A stretch of DNA of 64,000 nt. Source: Ciceribacter sichuanensis. GTDB taxonomy: Bacteria > Pseudomonadota > Alphaproteobacteria > Rhizobiales > Rhizobiaceae. Positions 18,861 through 27,458 of the stretch are shown here, piece by piece. The notes beneath the pieces were generated by a model. That model saw only the letters and a program-made list of their open reading frames with translations, was not told where the DNA came from and ran no database searches. How positions within the stretch are numbered: the stretch's first letter is position 1; each line of letters starts with the position of its first letter. A program made the position numbers and the translations under genes. The DNA lies in NCBI RefSeq assembly GCF_024055605.1, contig NZ_JAMXLX010000008.1, forward strand, positions 7,501 to 71,500, given 5' to 3'.

Positions 18861-21332
18861 ATGACCGGCATGACGACCTATCTCGGCGCTGACGAGCGAC
18901 CGCTCGAAAGCGGCTGGACGATGCTCGTCACCGAGGCGGGACGTTATGTCACCGCGCGCGACGTGCATCGTCCGTCCGCCCGCATCCCCGCGCCGGTTCC
19001 CGGAACCGTCGCCTCAGCCCTTGCCGGGGCCGGCCTCTTCGATCCCGAAAAGCCCCAGTCCCTGCATGACAAGGACGCCTGGTATTTCCGTTCGCTGGAA
19101 GGCGAAGAGCCGGGGCCGGCCATCCTGCGGTTCGCCGGCCTTGCGACCATCGCCGAAATCTATCTGAACGGAGAGCTCAGGCTCTCCTCCTCAAGCATGT
19201 ATCAGGCGCATGACCTCGAACTTGTCCTGACCGGCAGGGACGAAATCGCCATATGCTTCCGCGCGCTGGTAGATGAACTCGCCAAGCGCGGCCCCCGAGC
19301 CCGCTGGCGTTCCGGCCTGATGGACAATCAGGGTCTCAGGCTTGTCCGGACCACGCCGCTCGGGCGCATGCCCGGCTGGTGCCCGGAAATTCACCCTGTC
19401 GGCCCGTTTCGCCCGATCAGCCTGATCAGGACGGAAGGTGACGGTGTCAAGGATCTCTCGATCCGCAGCGGCCTTGCGGAAGACGGAACGGGAAGCCTCT
19501 CGGTTTCATTTCTTCTGCCGGAGACCGCCAAAAGCCTTCGCCTCGGCTGCGACGGTCGGCAAGCCGTTTTCGCACGAACCGCCGACGGACGCTGGCAGGC
19601 CAAGCTTTCCCTGCCCGAGGTGCAGCCATGGTGGCCACGCACCCACGGCGAACCGAAACTGCATGACGTCACCCTCGACATCGACGGCAAGCGCCATTCG
19701 CTCGGCCTCACCGGTTTCAGGCGAATCGAGATCAACCGTGGAACCGACGGGCAGGACTTCGCTCTTCTGGTCAACGGCACGCGCATCTTCTGCCGCGGCG
19801 CCGTCTGGACCAATGCCGATATCCTTCGCCTACCCGGCGCGGCAGAAGACTACGCTCCCTGGCTTGCAAAGGCGGCCGAGGCAAACATGAACATGATCCG
19901 CATCGGCGGCACCATGAGCTATGAGAGCCCCGATTTCTTCCGCCTCTGCGACCGGCTCGGCATCATGGTCTGGCAGGACCTGATGTTCGCGAATTTCGAC
20001 TATCCCGTCGCGGACGAGGCCTTCCTCGCTTCGATCGACACCGAAATCCGGCAATTGCTGTCGACAACACAGGCGTCGCCATCGCTCGCCGTCGTCTGCG
20101 GTGGCAGCGAGGTCTACCAGCAGGCCGCCATGCTGGGCCTGCCGGAACGGATCTGGAAAACGCCGTTCTTTGCGGAAGTCCTTGCCCGTATCGTTTCCGA
20201 TGCACGGCCAGGCGTTGCCTATGTCGAGAACTCGCCTTCCGGCGGGACCATGCCCTTCTCGCCGAATTCCGGCGTCACCCATTATTATGGCGTCGGCGCC
20301 TATTGCCGCCCGCTGGAGGACGCCCGTCGCGCCGAAGTGCGTTTCGCCGCCGAGAGCCTCGCCTTCGCCAATGTGCCCGAACAGGAAACCCTCGACCGGC
20401 ACCTTCCGGTCGCACCCGCTCATGATCCCCGCTGGAAGGCGCGTGTGCCGCGCGACCGTGGGGCATCCTGGGATTTCGAGGATGTCCGCGACCACTATCT
20501 CGGCGATCTCTACGGCTTCGACCCCGCCCGCCTGCGCCGCGAGGATGCCGGCCGTTATCTCGATTTCTCCCGCGCCGCCGTCGCCGAGGTCGTAACCGAG
20601 ACCTATGCCGAATGGCGCAGGCCGAAATCGACCTGTAACGGCGCCCTCGTCTGGACCCTGCAGGATCTTCAGCCCGGCGCCGGCTGGGGCGTCGTCGATT
20701 CAACCGGAAAGCCCAAGTCCGTCTGGCATGCCCTGAAGCGTGCCTTCCGCCCATTGCAGGTCGCGTTGACCGACGAGGGCACCAACGGCCTTGACGTTCA
20801 CCTCCTCAACGACACCACAACCACCAGGGAAGTCGTTATTGAAGTCGCGTGCCTTCGGGAAGGCCTACAGCCCGTCGTGAGCGGCAAGCGCGAGATGGTA
20901 CTTGCGCCCCATGCCGGTGAAACGATCGCCTGCACCGATCTGTTCGGCGCTTTCTTCGATACCACCTATGCCTTCCGTTTCGGCCCGCCGTCCCATGACA
21001 TAACCGTCGCACGCCTTCTGGATGGTGAAACGGGTGCCGTACTCGCGGAAGCCTTTCATTTCCCGCAGGGCCGCAAGGCCGCCCTTCACCCGGCAGAACT
21101 GGCGCTCGCCCTGCAAGAGACAGAGGAAGGCTGGATGCTAGACCTGTCCACCAGCGTTTTCGCCCAGTCCGTCCATATCGCGACAGAGACCCACGACGCG
21201 GAGGAAAACTGGTTCCATCTTCCGCCGGGCGCAAGCCGACGCATCCGCCTTCGCCCTACGGGCGCGTCTGGAGAAGGCAAGCCGGCGGGAACAGTCTCCC
21301 ACCTCGGCTCGCAGCGCCGTTTCAGTTTTTGA
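18861..21332 (+). CDS. Glycoside hydrolase family 2 protein (beta-mannosidase-like), cytoplasmic
   Basis: An 823-residue protein with the family-2 order: N-terminal sugar-binding jelly roll (to about residue 180), Ig-like domain, then a TIM barrel (residues 300-600: NMNMIRIGGTMSYESPDFFRLCDRLGIMVWQDLMF) and C-terminal beta domains. The acid/base Glu417 is in CGGSEVYQQ, where the usual Asn before the Glu is Ser. Glu498 (RFAAESLAFANVPE) matches the nucleophile. NGALVWTLQDLQPGAGWGVVD is typical of beta-mannosidases. There is no signal peptide, so it should act in the cytoplasm. It lies 56 bases after the DUF1839 gene and probably shares its operon. It may trim or transfer a glycan rather than digest food. 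Confidence 0.82.
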   Translation: MTGMTTYLGADERPLESGWTMLVTEAGRYVTARDVHRPSARIPAPVPGTVASALAGAGLFDPEKPQSLHDKDAWYFRSLEGEEPGPAILRFAGLATIAEIYLNGELRLSSSSMYQAHDLELVLTGRDEIAICFRALVDELAKRGPRARWRSGLMDNQGLRLVRTTPLGRMPGWCPEIHPVGPFRPISLIRTEGDGVKDLSIRSGLAEDGTGSLSVSFLLPETAKSLRLGCDGRQAVFARTADGRWQAKLSLPEVQPWWPRTHGEPKLHDVTLDIDGKRHSLGLTGFRRIEINRGTDGQDFALLVNGTRIFCRGAVWTNADILRLPGAAEDYAPWLAKAAEANMNMIRIGGTMSYESPDFFRLCDRLGIMVWQDLMFANFDYPVADEAFLASIDTEIRQLLSTTQASPSLAVVCGGSEVYQQAAMLGLPERIWKTPFFAEVLARIVSDARPGVAYVENSPSGGTMPFSPNSGVTHYYGVGAYCRPLEDARRAEVRFAAESLAFANVPEQETLDRHLPVAPAHDPRWKARVPRDRGASWDFEDVRDHYLGDLYGFDPARLRREDAGRYLDFSRAAVAEVVTETYAEWRRPKSTCNGALVWTLQDLQPGAGWGVVDSTGKPKSVWHALKRAFRPLQVALTDEGTNGLDVHLLNDTTTTREVVIEVACLREGLQPVVSGKREMVLAPHAGETIACTDLFGAFFDTTYAFRFGPPSHDITVARLLDGETGAVLAEAFHFPQGRKAALHPAELALALQETEEGWMLDLSTSVFAQSVHIATETHDAEENWFHLPPGASRRIRLRPTGASGEGKPAGTVSHLGSQRRFSF

Positions 21333-23112
21333 GAACCGCCATGTCCTGTACCGCGCGAAGATAGGCTTCGCGTGCGGCAACCGGCGTGAGATTGTGATCC
21401 GCATCCGGCAGGATCGTCATCCGGACATTGGAATAACGGGAAAGCCCGCGTCCGCCCTCGCCAAAATGCTCGGCGAGATGCACAAGGCCGACATCGTCTT
21501 CGCTGTAGATCAAGCCTATCGCTGCATCGCGATCCTGCAACGCCTGGAACTCGCCAACAATCTGGGAATGCAGCGAACCGCTGCCTGAAAAGCGGTTGAG
21601 AACCGGCAGCAGATAACGCTTCAGCCGGCGCGCGACGGCCCGCACCATGTTCGTTGCCGCCCCCACGACATCGACCTCCCCCTTCGCCAGACGACGAAAT
21701 GTCTCGAGCTTCAGCATCCGACTGCGATATTCGTGAAGCTGGCGCGGGGCGGAATGGATGACAACATCGACATCGAGCGCCGGATCCCACTGAAAGGCAT
21801 AGGGATTGGCGATCACCGCGCCCTGAAGCCGTTTATCGGCGACGACGCTGCGAAATCCGAGATAGCTGCCGCTGCAACGACCGCAGATGACCGCCGGCAG
21901 CAGTTCGCTTTTTTCAAGAAAATCGACAGCGGCCGCGACATCGTCGAGCTGCGAGGGATTGTAGAGGATCTGCTCCGGCCCACCCGGCACCGGCGGGCTG
22001 TCACCGACATTGGCGGCATCGAACCGCAGGGACGCGATCCCCTCGCCCGCAAGCCGCCTCGCCATTTCGACGCCGGAGCGTCCCCAGCCCGCATGCCGGT
22101 CATAGGCCGTTCCGAGAATGATGGTCGTGGCGCCCTTCCGCTCACCGAGCGGCTGGCAGAGGACGCCATAGAGCCTGCCGTGGTTGCCGAAGGTTACCGG
22201 CAGTTCCCGGAATTCAGGGCCACGCAACTCGCTCGGCGCGTTGGTCATCGATGATACACGGTCTCCGCTTGCAGGCTGTGGACCCCGCAGGCCAGAAACC
22301 CACGACACCAGCTTCTCGCCAACGCTCTCCGGCATGACCGAAATCAGCGGGTTGGAAATGAACGCATCATAACCGGCATAATTGATCTCGAGAACATCGG
22401 CACCGTCGCGCCGCAGCGCTTCGGCAAGTTCCCTGTCTCCCGGCCGGTCCGGGCGGCACGCGACAAAGGCATAGCGAGTAGCGGTACCTGATACCACGAC
22501 CTTGCGGATATCGGCCGCAATGTCCTCCGGCATGCGCAGCCCGGCTATCGAGACCTGATCGCGAATGCGGTCCTTTTCCGGTATACCAAGCCCTTCATCC
22601 ACCATGCGGGACCAGATCTGCAATTCCCTGAGATAGGCGCGGCCCGAGGTTACGGGCGCAAGGCAGGCAATGCCTGCGACGTCATCCAGCCGTTCCAGCA
22701 CCCGCAGGGCAAGCATGGAGCCAAGCCCCTGACTCACGACGGCAACGGTTTTACAGCCGGACAAGGTCCGCAACTGCGCTGCCGCTTCGACGATATCGTT
22801 TTCCCAGAGAGCGAGCCCGGAAGCCGCCCCATCGGCAATGTCCAACGCGTCACCGGTCCCGGAATAGTCGAAGCGCAGGCTGGCGATCCCGCCCGCCGAA
22901 AGCGCATCGGCAAGCACCCGCCAGAATTTGTGAACGCAAAGCTCCTCCAGCCCCCACGGGCTGACAAACAGCACTGCGAGATCGTGGGTCGGGGCGGCTG
23001 ATGGCATGAAAAGGCCGACCTTACCGGAAAACGTGACCGGCCGCGCCGCCGACACGGCCGGCTTCAGGGCAGGTCCTGAGTTTTCCATTGGCAACTTCGA
23101 CAAGGCGTTCAT
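21322..23112 (-). CDS. Tandem alpha/beta-hydrolase protein
   Basis: A 596-residue fusion of two alpha/beta-hydrolase domains (about residues 25-280 and 300-596). The first has the strand LAVLFVSPWGLEELCVHKFWR and RFDYSGTGDA, but its nucleophile elbow reads S127-Q-G129-L-G131, so the nucleophile position is glycine. The second has TIILGTAYDRHAGWGRSGVEMARRL, RFDAANVGDS and the elbow G-R-Cys413-S-G, a cysteine as in exosortase-associated hydrolases. The start follows a strong GGGGGAG. The gene is last in the minus-strand polysaccharide operon, 30 bases after the flippase, and its 3' end overlaps the convergent glycosidase gene by 11 bases. The substrate is unknown; removal or transfer of acyl groups on a glycan is a guess. 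Confidence 0.75.
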   Translation of the reverse strand: MNALSKLPMENSGPALKPAVSAARPVTFSGKVGLFMPSAAPTHDLAVLFVSPWGLEELCVHKFWRVLADALSAGGIASLRFDYSGTGDALDIADGAASGLALWENDIVEAAAQLRTLSGCKTVAVVSQGLGSMLALRVLERLDDVAGIACLAPVTSGRAYLRELQIWSRMVDEGLGIPEKDRIRDQVSIAGLRMPEDIAADIRKVVVSGTATRYAFVACRPDRPGDRELAEALRRDGADVLEINYAGYDAFISNPLISVMPESVGEKLVSWVSGLRGPQPASGDRVSSMTNAPSELRGPEFRELPVTFGNHGRLYGVLCQPLGERKGATTIILGTAYDRHAGWGRSGVEMARRLAGEGIASLRFDAANVGDSPPVPGGPEQILYNPSQLDDVAAAVDFLEKSELLPAVICGRCSGSYLGFRSVVADKRLQGAVIANPYAFQWDPALDVDVVIHSAPRQLHEYRSRMLKLETFRRLAKGEVDVVGAATNMVRAVARRLKRYLLPVLNRFSGSGSLHSQIVGEFQALQDRDAAIGLIYSEDDVGLVHLAEHFGEGGRGLSRYSNVRMTILPDADHNLTPVAAREAYLRAVQDMAVLKN

Positions 23113-23142
23113 GGCTCCCCCTTCACCGCGCGCAACCCCGCG

Positions 23143-24675
23143 TCAGTTACTCCCCTCGAAGACCCGTGGCTTGGCGACAAGAAAACCGAGCAGCCTGTTG
23201 GCCAGCGATGCCGCCGGTCCCGGCAGGCGCACCACAATGCTCTCAATGGCTACGAGATCTTCCGCCGGAATGGCCCCGAACAACCTAAGGGCCGCGATAT
23301 AGACAAGCGCGCCGCAACCAATTGACAGAACCAGGCCCGCCAAGCCCGGAACGACGTTAAGAACGCCATAGGCAGCGCCTGCGCAAAGGGTTGCGGCAAT
23401 CGTCACCTTGACGAGCGTCACATACATGCTGCGCAACGATCCCACGAATTCCAGTTGCCGCAGCGTCAGGATCGCCATGACCAGGAATACGACGAAACGG
23501 ATGGATGCCGCACCCTCGCCGGAGAATTCGGGCACCACCAACAAGGCCCCACCGACCATGATGACGGCCCCGATGAAGCATATGATGAGACGGGCACGTA
23601 CCCGGTCGAGCGACAGCAGATATTGCGAGCAGACAAGCCCGAAGACATAGATCGGCGTGACCAGCGCGAGGATGGTGAGCATCGGGCCGCTTTCCGAAAA
23701 GGCTTCGCCGAAGACGGTCGTCACCAGACGCGGCGCGATGACGGCAAGCCCGAAGCTCATCGGAAGAGTGATGTAGGACAGGCTGCGGACAACGCTTTCG
23801 AACACCTCGACCGGCAAGCGCCCATGCCCGTTGGCATGTATCTTCTCCGAATAATAAGGGACGAGGCTGCCAGTCAGCTGGACGGGCAATTGCAGGGCAA
23901 GGTTCGCCAGCGACAACGCAGCCGCATAGTAACCCACCATCTCGACGCCATGGGAACGTTCGAGGAAGTAGATCTCGACACGGGTGAGGAAGATCGACTC
24001 GATGATGTACTGCACCGACAGCATAGCCGACGATGTCACCAGATAGCGCGGTGCGATACCACACAGATTGGCCGGACTGCGGAACAGGCTGAGCGAATAG
24101 AAAAACTGGACGATGAAGCCGAGGATATAGCCGCAAAGCGCCCCGGGTATCCCGAAGAAGATCGCGCCGAACAGCACGCCCCCGAACTGCAACAAACCTG
24201 CCACCACCGATATGCGGAAGAAGGCGGCAACGTCCTGCTCTCCGAGCATCACATTCTTTGTAAAGGATCCGATCGACTGCACGAACAGCAGGATGCCGGT
24301 GAAGATCAGCACGACGGGTGTATTCGTGGCCCAGTGTTCGTGTTCCGCAAGCCAGTAGATGCCGCCGTAGAGTATGGTGATGGCAATGGTCGCAAGGACG
24401 ACCGGGCGAAGCAGATAGACCGCAAAGCCACGCCGAGCGTCGTCACCATACCCTTGCGCGCGAAGCTGGGGCAGCAACCGGAGAAGGGTGATGCCGGTAC
24501 CGAGTTCGGCAATCAGCGCTGCCGTGGCGGCAAGCCAGAGCGAGAATGCGATGATACCGTTGGCTTCCGGCCCGAGAAGACGGGCGGTGATGATGGAGCA
24601 GGCAAAACCGATCATCAGCAGGGACATGCCTGCGGCAGCATTCAGAGCCGAGTTTGCGACGATCCGCTTTACCAT
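23143..24675 (-). CDS. Polysaccharide flippase, Wzx/MATE-like (oligosaccharide repeat-unit transporter)
   Basis: A 510-residue inner-membrane protein with about 12-14 hydrophobic helices and the Wzx-type N-terminus (NSALNAAAGMSLLMIGFACSIITARLLGPEANG). Proteins of this family move lipid-linked sugar units from the cytoplasmic to the periplasmic face. The start MVKRIVAN at 24675 has a GAGG site; the ATG at 24702 lacks one. It lies between the glycosyltransferases and the hydrolase on the minus strand, 116 bases after the upstream glycosyltransferase. No Wzy polymerase is visible nearby, so the unit may be exported without polymerisation or by a polymerase encoded elsewhere. Confidence 0.87.
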   Translation of the reverse strand: MVKRIVANSALNAAAGMSLLMIGFACSIITARLLGPEANGIIAFSLWLAATAALIAELGTGITLLRLLPQLRAQGYGDDARRGFAVYLLRPVVLATIAITILYGGIYWLAEHEHWATNTPVVLIFTGILLFVQSIGSFTKNVMLGEQDVAAFFRISVVAGLLQFGGVLFGAIFFGIPGALCGYILGFIVQFFYSLSLFRSPANLCGIAPRYLVTSSAMLSVQYIIESIFLTRVEIYFLERSHGVEMVGYYAAALSLANLALQLPVQLTGSLVPYYSEKIHANGHGRLPVEVFESVVRSLSYITLPMSFGLAVIAPRLVTTVFGEAFSESGPMLTILALVTPIYVFGLVCSQYLLSLDRVRARLIICFIGAVIMVGGALLVVPEFSGEGAASIRFVVFLVMAILTLRQLEFVGSLRSMYVTLVKVTIAATLCAGAAYGVLNVVPGLAGLVLSIGCGALVYIAALRLFGAIPAEDLVAIESIVVRLPGPAASLANRLLGFLVAKPRVFEGSN

Positions 24676-24791
24676 TTTACCTCTATCCAGGCCCTGCATC
24701 ATACAGGTGCGTACATCCAGCGCTTGTAGTGGGAAATCGTTGAAAATTGCTCTTCTGCGCCGCCTTCCGGGCGGATGAGTTTGAAATGTGG

Positions 24792-25922
24792 TTAACCTGA
24801 CCTGTCTGCCGGGAAGATAACCTGCACGGCTTCTTCCCAGGTTCTGATCCCGGACACGTCGATCCTGCTGCGGTCGTAGACTTCGGCCTTTGAAAAAGCC
24901 TCGCGAATGGATGCCAGATCCGCGGGATCGTAGGCGCAGACATGCGCCCGTCCCCCTGCCGCGAATGCAGGCGCCACGATCGGCAGCCTCGAATAGCTGT
25001 ACTGGATCATCTTCAGGCTCGACTGGCTGAGATAGTCGGCACCGTCACTCAGGCGATAAGGCGCGAGACCGATATCGGCGAACTTGATGAAAGGTACGAT
25101 CGTCTCGAAGGCGATTTCGCCATGGACGACAATGTTATCCCGCGGCTTTGCCGGGAGCGTCTTCTTGCCGAAGAGATGAAATGTCCAATCCGGATTGGCC
25201 GCCGAAAGCGTATCGATCACATTGGCATCGAACAGCATGTCGCCGACGCTGACGGCATTGAGCGGCTTTGCATAGGGGCTTGCAGTTGCCTGATCGAAGA
25301 CCCCCTTGCTGATGCCGTGCGGCAGATAGAGAACCGGCGCATCGGCGGGAAAATCCGGCCGCATGGCCTCCGCCATGATGTGGACGAGGTCATAGAGACC
25401 GATACTCTCATTGAGCACCTCTTCGATCACCGGATGCACCCCGATGGTCTTCAGCCGGTCGGCAGCGTGATAGACGATCTGCGCATCCGGTGCCTTGCGG
25501 CGAATGAGCGGGGTGAGAAGCGGCGCAGGCCCGCTTTCGATCAGCACATGAGTATAGCCCGGAAGGCGATCTTGCACAGCCTTCGGCAGCAGATCCGCAT
25601 AATGCCGGAAGAAGAGCCCGGACAGGCGATTGAGGAACGGCTTCTTCAGGTTCATCGGGTGGAAAGGAGCGAACCAGATGAATTCCTCGAACCCCGGACC
25701 GATCTCTACCCAGCGATTGAGCACCCGCCTGCGGGCATAGGCATAGCGCCCGTCCTTCAGGAAACGGCTGATCGGGCTGAGCCGGCAGGTGAGGAAATCG
25801 ACGTGATCCCCCTGCGCCCGCAAGGCGTCGGCCATGAAATGCAGGTCGACCTTGCGCGGCGCGGCAGCAAAATGCTGGCCGCTAACGATGAGCACACGGC
25901 GGGGCATGCGAGGCTCGACCAT
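24792..25922 (-). CDS. Glycosyltransferase (GumK/GT-B type, probable glucuronosyltransferase-like)
   Basis: A GT-B glycosyltransferase of about 377 residues. The start MVEPRMPRRVLIVSGQHF at 25922 lies 4 bases after the upstream stop codon; longer in-frame starts would overlap the preceding gene. The opening GQHFAAAPRKVDLHFMADAL resembles the N-terminal acceptor-binding domain of the xanthan glucuronosyltransferase GumK. The C-domain shows YHAADRL, YLPHGISKGVF, FHLFGKK and ADIGLAPYR, the usual donor-nucleotide region. It probably adds one sugar to a lipid-linked intermediate at the inner face of the membrane. The GumK comparison is by eye and the donor is not certain. Confidence 0.78.
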   Translation of the reverse strand: MVEPRMPRRVLIVSGQHFAAAPRKVDLHFMADALRAQGDHVDFLTCRLSPISRFLKDGRYAYARRRVLNRWVEIGPGFEEFIWFAPFHPMNLKKPFLNRLSGLFFRHYADLLPKAVQDRLPGYTHVLIESGPAPLLTPLIRRKAPDAQIVYHAADRLKTIGVHPVIEEVLNESIGLYDLVHIMAEAMRPDFPADAPVLYLPHGISKGVFDQATASPYAKPLNAVSVGDMLFDANVIDTLSAANPDWTFHLFGKKTLPAKPRDNIVVHGEIAFETIVPFIKFADIGLAPYRLSDGADYLSQSSLKMIQYSYSRLPIVAPAFAAGGRAHVCAYDPADLASIREAFSKAEVYDRSRIDVSGIRTWEEAVQVIFPADRSG

Positions 25923-25926
25923 CGGC

Positions 25927-27114
25927 TCAGGCACTCGCCCGGACAGGACGTCCGCGAAGCGCATCCTCGTAAATTGCGGCATAACGATCCGCGACGCTCG
26001 CCCAGGCATGGGTCGCAGCCGCATCGATCATGGCGTTGCGAACAGCTTCCGGATCGGACGACAGGTATTGGTAAGCCTTGCGGACAGCCGCCGCCGCCTC
26101 TTCCGGCCGGGCGAAATCGGCAAGGAAGATGCCGCCATGCCGATTGCCGAGCGCATTATAGGCGTCGTTGGTATGCAGGACCGGAACGAGACCGGCACTC
26201 ATCGCCTCGACGGCAACGAGGCCGAAACCCTCATATTCCGATGCGGAAGCGAAAAGCGATGCGAGGCCGATCAGCTTGCGGACCTCCGAATTCTCCAGCC
26301 CGACATGCAGGGTAACCTGCCCCTCCAGTCCGCGACGCGCGATTTCGTTGCGGATATCCGCCTCGCTGTGATCCGAGACGGAGCCAACGACATCGAGTGC
26401 CCAGCCGGGCTCGATCTTGTTGAGCGCGTAGATGGTGTCGAACAGCCGGTCCAGCCGCTTGTTCACGGAAAAGCGCCCGATGGTGATGATGCGGCGCTGC
26501 GGCACCGGCGAAGAAAGACGCGCGAATTTCTCGTTGTCGACGCCGTTCTCGACGAGCACGGAACGTCGGTTCGCGATCTGCGCGAACAGGTCGAGATCCG
26601 ACTGGCTGCAGCAGACGACGGAGCGATAGGCGGACGCCGAAAGCCGGGTCACCGTCTTGAACCAGACATTCTTGATCGCCGCATAATTCTTCGTGTGGAA
26701 AAAACCGCCATGGGTCGTCGCGACCATCGGTTTGCCGTGAAACGGTCGCGTCCAGGCCAGCGCATCGAAGAAAAAGTCGATCGCATGCACATGCACGAGA
26801 TCCGCATCGCCGATATGGCGGAACACCTGCGGAGCGACGGGATAACGGGAGCTTCCCTTCCACGGGATACGCACCACCTCGACACCGTCGATCACGTCAT
26901 GCGCGGGCAGCGTCGTACCGGGATCCACGAAGAGACGATCGAGCGTGACGACGCGAACGCGGAAACCCCGTTTCAAAAGCAACCGGCTGAGATTGGAAAC
27001 GACGTCTTCCAGCCCGCCGCGACTTGGCGGATACTGACGGACGACCTGCACGACGAGTGGAGAGCCTGACTTGCCGAGCGGAATCGATCCGGCTGTGGAA
27101 GAGCTGAACGCCAT
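25927..27114 (-). CDS. Family 4 glycosyltransferase
   Basis: A 395-residue retaining GT-B enzyme. The N-domain has PLVVQVVRQYPPSRGGLEDVVSNLSRLLLKRG and VHVHAIDFFFD. The C-domain has GRFSVNKRLDRLFD and the nucleotide-sugar motif SASEYEGFGLVAVEAMSAGLVPV with the conserved EX7E glutamates. The start follows AGGTG. It is the first gene of the minus-strand operon, with the GumK-like enzyme 4 bases downstream. It likely extends a lipid-linked saccharide in the cytoplasm. Mannose or glucose from a nucleotide donor is typical for the family, but the donor cannot be read here. Confidence 0.9.
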   Translation of the reverse strand: MAFSSSTAGSIPLGKSGSPLVVQVVRQYPPSRGGLEDVVSNLSRLLLKRGFRVRVVTLDRLFVDPGTTLPAHDVIDGVEVVRIPWKGSSRYPVAPQVFRHIGDADLVHVHAIDFFFDALAWTRPFHGKPMVATTHGGFFHTKNYAAIKNVWFKTVTRLSASAYRSVVCCSQSDLDLFAQIANRRSVLVENGVDNEKFARLSSPVPQRRIITIGRFSVNKRLDRLFDTIYALNKIEPGWALDVVGSVSDHSEADIRNEIARRGLEGQVTLHVGLENSEVRKLIGLASLFASASEYEGFGLVAVEAMSAGLVPVLHTNDAYNALGNRHGGIFLADFARPEEAAAAVRKAYQYLSSDPEAVRNAMIDAAATHAWASVADRYAAIYEDALRGRPVRASA

Positions 27115-27458
27115 TTTTCACCTGCCTGGTTTGCGGCTCCGGAGAAAATCTGCAACTCCGGGAGAATGCCTCGCGATGGCCTATTCTCAACGCTGGCAAC
27201 TCTTAACATCAGGTGTTGTGCCGCCTTCCACGCACCGCTTGCTTGCGAGCAAGGTTAATACTTGCAATAGCTTGCGTTCAGGCTTGGTTAAGTGTGGAGT
27301 GGAGAGGATTTATCCGAAATCGCGCTCGGTCGGAGGTGCGCTCGCGGCCGAATGCGATTGGACCGGACACGTACGTGGACAGGATCGACGCGGAAAACGC
27401 TTGGTAAGGCGGCAATCCGCGATATGGCGCTTCTGACGGGAGAACGGGTATCGGCATT
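27115..27458. other. Divergent intergenic region of the glycan genes with two palindromes
   Basis: This 344-base gap separates the minus-strand glycosyltransferase operon from the plus-strand Wzz-like gene and should hold both promoters. It contains a perfect hairpin CTTGCT-TGCG-AGCAAG (27238-27253) followed by several further CTTGC words to 27276, and a perfect 10-base palindrome CACGTACGTG (27368-27377). No convincing coding sequence was seen. Assignment of the sites to a regulator is open. Confidence 0.45.
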
